Assembly (NCBI GenBank): GCA_945876755.1
Contig: CAMCPM010000006.1
Coordinates: 1-64,000, forward strand
Direction of reading: 5' to 3'
Source of the DNA: an uncultured Clostridia bacterium
Lineage (GTDB): Bacteria > Bacillota > Clostridia > Oscillospirales > Ruminococcaceae
DNA: 64,000 nucleotides
Each line of letters begins with the position of its first letter. Within the stretch, counting starts at the first letter, position 1. Of the stretch, positions 61,137 through 64,000 are shown piece by piece. The notes under the pieces are model-generated. The model had not been told where the DNA came from, ran no database searches, and saw only the letters and a program-made list of their open reading frames with translations. The translations under genes and the position numbers were made by a program.

Positions 61137-63311
61137 TTGAACATTAACGAAACGCTTGCCAAAGAATTCAAGCTCCGTCAGGAGCAGATAGACAACACGG
61201 TAGCACTTATCGACGACGGCAAAACTATCCCGTTTATCGCACGTTACCGCAAGGAGCTGACAGGCTCGCTGGACGACCAGCTGCTCCGTGAGATCTTTGA
61301 CAGGCTCACATATCTGCGCAATCTGGAAAAACGCAAGGAAGAGATCACCGCCGCCATTACCGAGCAGGAAAAGATGACCGATGAGATAGCTGCCGCAATC
61401 GAAAAGGCGGTCACTCTCGTTGAGGTGGAGGACATTTACCGTCCCTTCAAGCCCAAGCGCAAGACGAGAGGCTCTGTTGCCCGTGAGCGCGGTCTTGAAC
61501 CTCTTGCGGAATTTATTCTTGCGCAGGACAAGTCCGCAGACCCCGACTCCGAGGCGGAAAAGTACATTGACGAGGAAAAGGGCGTACCCGACGCTGCTGC
61601 CGCTTTGCAGGGCGCTATGGACATTATTGCCGAGGATATTTCCGACGACGCGGAGCTTCGCAAAAAGCTTCGTGCGATGATTACCAAGAACGGTATGCTT
61701 AACTCAAAGGCCGCCGACCCCGAGGAAGAAACAGTATACAAAAACTACTACGATTTCTCCGAGCCTGTTTTCAGAGTGGCGGGACATCGCGTTCTTGCCA
61801 TTGACCGGGGCGAACGCGAGGACAAGCTTAAAGTTTCCATAGTTATTCCCGAGGGCAGCGGAGAAAATCTTACTTCCGAGAAGTATGTGAAGAACTCCTC
61901 CCCCTGCGGAGAGCTTGTTAAGGCTGCTGCTGAGGACAGCTTCAAGCGGCTGATTTTTCCGTCTGTTGAGCGTGAAATTCGTGCTGACCTTACCGAAAAA
62001 GCGTGTGAAGCGGCTATCAAGGTGTTTGCTTCAAATCTCCGTCAGCTTCTTATGCAGCCGCCCGTTAAGGGAAACGTTGCTCTCGGTCTTGACCCCGGTT
62101 ACAGAACGGGCTGCAAGCTTGCAGTGGTTGACGCTACCGGAAAGGTACTTGATACGGGTGTTGCGTACATCACTACCGGCGAACAGCGTAAAATTGAGCA
62201 GGGCAAGGTACTGGTGAAAAATCTTATCCAGAAGCACGGCGTTTCTATAATCGCTATCGGAAACGGTACTGCTTCCCGTGAGTCGGAGGCGTTTGTTGCC
62301 GACCTTATCAAGGAAATCCCCCAAAAGGTTTCATACATGGTGGTTTCGGAAGCAGGCGCTTCGGTTTACTCCGCTTCAAAGCTGGCGGCGGCTGAATTTC
62401 CCGAATATGACGTTTCTCTCAGAAGTGCGGTATCCATCGCACGCCGCTTGCAGGACCCTCTTGCGGAGCTTGTTAAGATCGACCCGAAAGCTATCGGCGT
62501 CGGTCAGTATCAGCACGATATGCCAAAGGCTCGCATGGATGAGGCTCTGACGGGTGTTGTGGAGGACTGCGTTAACAGCGTTGGCGTTGACCTGAACACT
62601 GCTTCACACTCACTGCTTTCCTACATTTCCGGAATAAGTGCAGCAGTTGCAAAAAATATTGTTGCATACCGTGAGGAAAACGGTTCCTTTACCGACAGAA
62701 AGCAGCTTCTCAAGGTCGCAAAGCTTGGTCCAAAGGCATTTGAGCAATGCGCAGGCTTCCTGCGTGTTCAGGGAGGAAAAAATCCGCTGGACAACACTGC
62801 TGTTCACCCCGAAAGCTATGAAGCGGCACAGAAAATCATTGACGAATGCGGCTTCTCCATTGCTGACCTGAAGGGCAGCAAGCTTGCCGAGATACCCGAG
62901 ACTGCCGAAAAAATCGGAGTTTCCAAAATTGCCGAGACCGCAGGAATAGGCGTACCTACCGTAAAGGACATTCTCAAGGAGCTTGCAAAGCCGGGACGTG
63001 ACCCCCGTGACGAGCTGCCTCCTCCACTGCTCCGCAGCGGCGATGTTATGGAACTGAAAGACCTGAAGCCCGGCATGGAGCTGATGGGTACTGTCCGCAA
63101 TGTTATCGACTTCGGCTGCTTTGTTGATATCGGCGTTCACGAGGACGGTCTTGTTCACATTTCACAGATTTGCGACAGGTACATCAAACACCCTCTTGAA
63201 GCTGTCAAGGTGGGCGATGTTGTCAAGGTAAGGGTAATGGACGTTGACGTTAAGCGCAAGAGAATTTCACTTACCATGAAGCTGAACGATAAAAATAATT
63301 CTGCGAAATAA
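61137..63311 (+). CDS. tex: Tex-family RNA-binding transcription accessory protein
   Basis: A 724-residue protein thought to act in transcription and RNA metabolism. It has an N-terminal helical region (LAKEFKLRQEQIDNTVALID). The YqgF-like RNase H fold covers about residues 315-440 (LGLDPGYRTGCKLAVVD). Helix-hairpin-helix domains lie near 480-560 (VNTASHSLLSYISGI). The C-terminal S1 RNA-binding domain is at about 640-715 (GMELMGTVRNVIDFGCFVDIG). Translation starts at TTG (61137), 6 bases after AAGGAAG; no ATG lies near. Monocistronic, with its own promoter and a strong terminator. Confidence 0.96.
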   Translation: MNINETLAKEFKLRQEQIDNTVALIDDGKTIPFIARYRKELTGSLDDQLLREIFDRLTYLRNLEKRKEEITAAITEQEKMTDEIAAAIEKAVTLVEVEDIYRPFKPKRKTRGSVARERGLEPLAEFILAQDKSADPDSEAEKYIDEEKGVPDAAAALQGAMDIIAEDISDDAELRKKLRAMITKNGMLNSKAADPEEETVYKNYYDFSEPVFRVAGHRVLAIDRGEREDKLKVSIVIPEGSGENLTSEKYVKNSSPCGELVKAAAEDSFKRLIFPSVEREIRADLTEKACEAAIKVFASNLRQLLMQPPVKGNVALGLDPGYRTGCKLAVVDATGKVLDTGVAYITTGEQRKIEQGKVLVKNLIQKHGVSIIAIGNGTASRESEAFVADLIKEIPQKVSYMVVSEAGASVYSASKLAAAEFPEYDVSLRSAVSIARRLQDPLAELVKIDPKAIGVGQYQHDMPKARMDEALTGVVEDCVNSVGVDLNTASHSLLSYISGISAAVAKNIVAYREENGSFTDRKQLLKVAKLGPKAFEQCAGFLRVQGGKNPLDNTAVHPESYEAAQKIIDECGFSIADLKGSKLAEIPETAEKIGVSKIAETAGIGVPTVKDILKELAKPGRDPRDELPPPLLRSGDVMELKDLKPGMELMGTVRNVIDFGCFVDIGVHEDGLVHISQICDRYIKHPLEAVKVGDVVKVRVMDVDVKRKRISLTMKLNDKNNSAK

Positions 63312-63320
63312 TTAATTTAA

Positions 63321-63380
63321 AACGCTGTAAATGCTCCGATTTTGTAAAAAATGACGGACTGCATTTACAGCGTTTTTTTG
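63321..63380 (+). terminator. Terminator of tex
   Basis: Perfect 14-bp stem AACGCTGTAAATGC (63321-63334) with GCATTTACAGCGTT (63361-63374), followed by a T run. Confidence 0.92.
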
Positions 63381-63485
63381 CGCATTTTTATTTTAGTGCA
63401 TTTTAACCGTATTATTGAGTAGGTTAATGGCAAATATTATTTATAGTCAATAAATTTGAACAAAATATTTCCTTTCAATCCAAAT

Positions 63486-63514
63486 TTGCGAAACCTGCAT
63501 TTACGGCGTATAAT
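63486..63514 (+). promoter_or_regulatory. Promoter of the ECF S-component gene
   Basis: TTGCGA (63486-63491), 17-bp spacer, TATAAT (63509-63514), 29 bp before the start. No riboswitch fits in the short leader. Confidence 0.75.
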
Positions 63515-63543
63515 CAGTACATCAACCAAATGGAGGAATTAAT

Positions 63544-64000
63544 ATGAGTACCACTACAACATCTAAAAAACGTCAGGCTCTTTACAGAATTATCACCATA
63601 GGACTTATGGCTGCGCTGGCATATGTCGGAAATTATCTTCAGATAAAAATTCCCAACGGTATGCTTGTGACCCGTATACATCTGGGCAACTCCATGTGTC
63701 TGCTTGCAGGCTTGCTTTTCGGCGGTCTGAGCGGTGGTCTGGCTTCCGGTATCGGCGCTGCGCTTTACGACCTTTTTGACCCCGTTTACATCGTTTCCGC
63801 ACCCTACACATTTTTCTCGAAATTTGCAATGGGCTTTACCGCAGGCGTACTCAGACGCAAGGGCAAAAACGAAAAAACCAGTGTACTTATTGCTGCTATC
63901 TGCGGTCAGCTTGTATATATTGTCCTTTATCTTTTGAAATCGTACCTTACCATTATTATTCTCGGCGGCACAAGCGAAGCAGCATGGGCGGCTGTCGGAA
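63544..64000 (+). CDS. ECF-transporter substrate-binding (S) component, partial at the window end
   Basis: The first 152 codons of a membrane protein, open to the window edge. After a short basic tail (TSKKRQALYR), helices begin near residues 16-33, 50-75, 85-100 and 115-135. LHLGN-type sequence (TRIHLGNSMCLLAGLLFGG, near residue 45) and SAPYTFFSKFAMGFTAGVL (near residue 85) are typical of ECF S components, which bind vitamins or precursors and share an ATPase module. Similar proteins are annotated as riboflavin- or pyridoxine-type, but no ligand can be read here and no riboswitch precedes it. GGAGGA stands 6 bases before the ATG. Confidence 0.82.
   Translation, partial: MSTTTTSKKRQALYRIITIGLMAALAYVGNYLQIKIPNGMLVTRIHLGNSMCLLAGLLFGGLSGGLASGIGAALYDLFDPVYIVSAPYTFFSKFAMGFTAGVLRRKGKNEKTSVLIAAICGQLVYIVLYLLKSYLTIIILGGTSEAAWAAVG

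Overview
The window reads as a chromosome segment of a strictly anaerobic, moderately AT-rich Firmicute, most like a Ruminococcus-type member of the Oscillospiraceae. This rests on Shine-Dalgarno sites of the AAAGGAG type, promoters with consensus boxes 17 bp apart, oxygen-sensitive enzymes (indolepyruvate:ferredoxin oxidoreductase, radical SAM QueE), a two-gene SUF system, an Rnf-like membrane module, Mini-RNase III and RNase M5. I see no prophage, insertion sequence, CRISPR array or rRNA. Almost all of it is housekeeping or core metabolism, densely packed in operons.

Left part (1-14.4 kb): the start of an Asn/Gln-rich protein runs off the left edge and is divergent from malQ-queF. A minus-strand operon iorA-iorB-paaK-ACT handles aryl-acid/aromatic amino acid chemistry. 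Two tRNA genes follow, Leu(GAG) and Ala(CGC), with a HAD phosphatase between them. A long plus-strand operon then runs mscL, 2-hydroxyacid dehydrogenase, proB, proA, membrane protein, ybaK, ahcY.

Middle (14.4-36.8 kb): a MacAB-like export operon sits behind a promoter overlapped by a perfect palindrome. Minus-strand membrane genes follow (TVP38-like, AI-2E-family, cardiolipin synthase). Next come a RING-finger membrane protein, galU and an ABC ATPase, then a cobalamin riboswitch controlling a binding protein and permease, then sufC-sufB. The minus strand holds a 925-residue P-type-ATPase-like protein without catalytic motifs, rlmB, a small membrane protein, a cluster of DnaA-box-like 9-mers, and pyrG. 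A DHH phosphoesterase lies on plus.

Right part (36.9-64 kb): a queuosine-precursor operon (queD-queE-folE-P-loop protein-queC) lies behind a candidate preQ1 attenuator. Its last enzyme, QueF, is encoded 35 kb away at 1.8 kb. After an rRNA methyltransferase and PBP1A comes rpe followed by an Rnf D-E-A triplet without subunits B, C and G and without three of the four membrane iron-sulfur cysteines, then a DUF4015-like protein. A long minus-strand run (obgE, mrnC, MBL hydrolase, yebC, alaS, HIT, comEC, holA, rnmV, MBOAT, DHHW) follows, then tex and a partial ECF transporter S component on plus.

The most novel signals are the cysteine-depleted Rnf-like D-E-A module, the pseudo P-type ATPase with repeated DDIL motifs in its tail, a family of three ~103-bp intergenic palindromes with a conserved loop, a DnaA-box-like cluster near pyrG, and a hairpin between the Shine-Dalgarno site and start codon of obgE.
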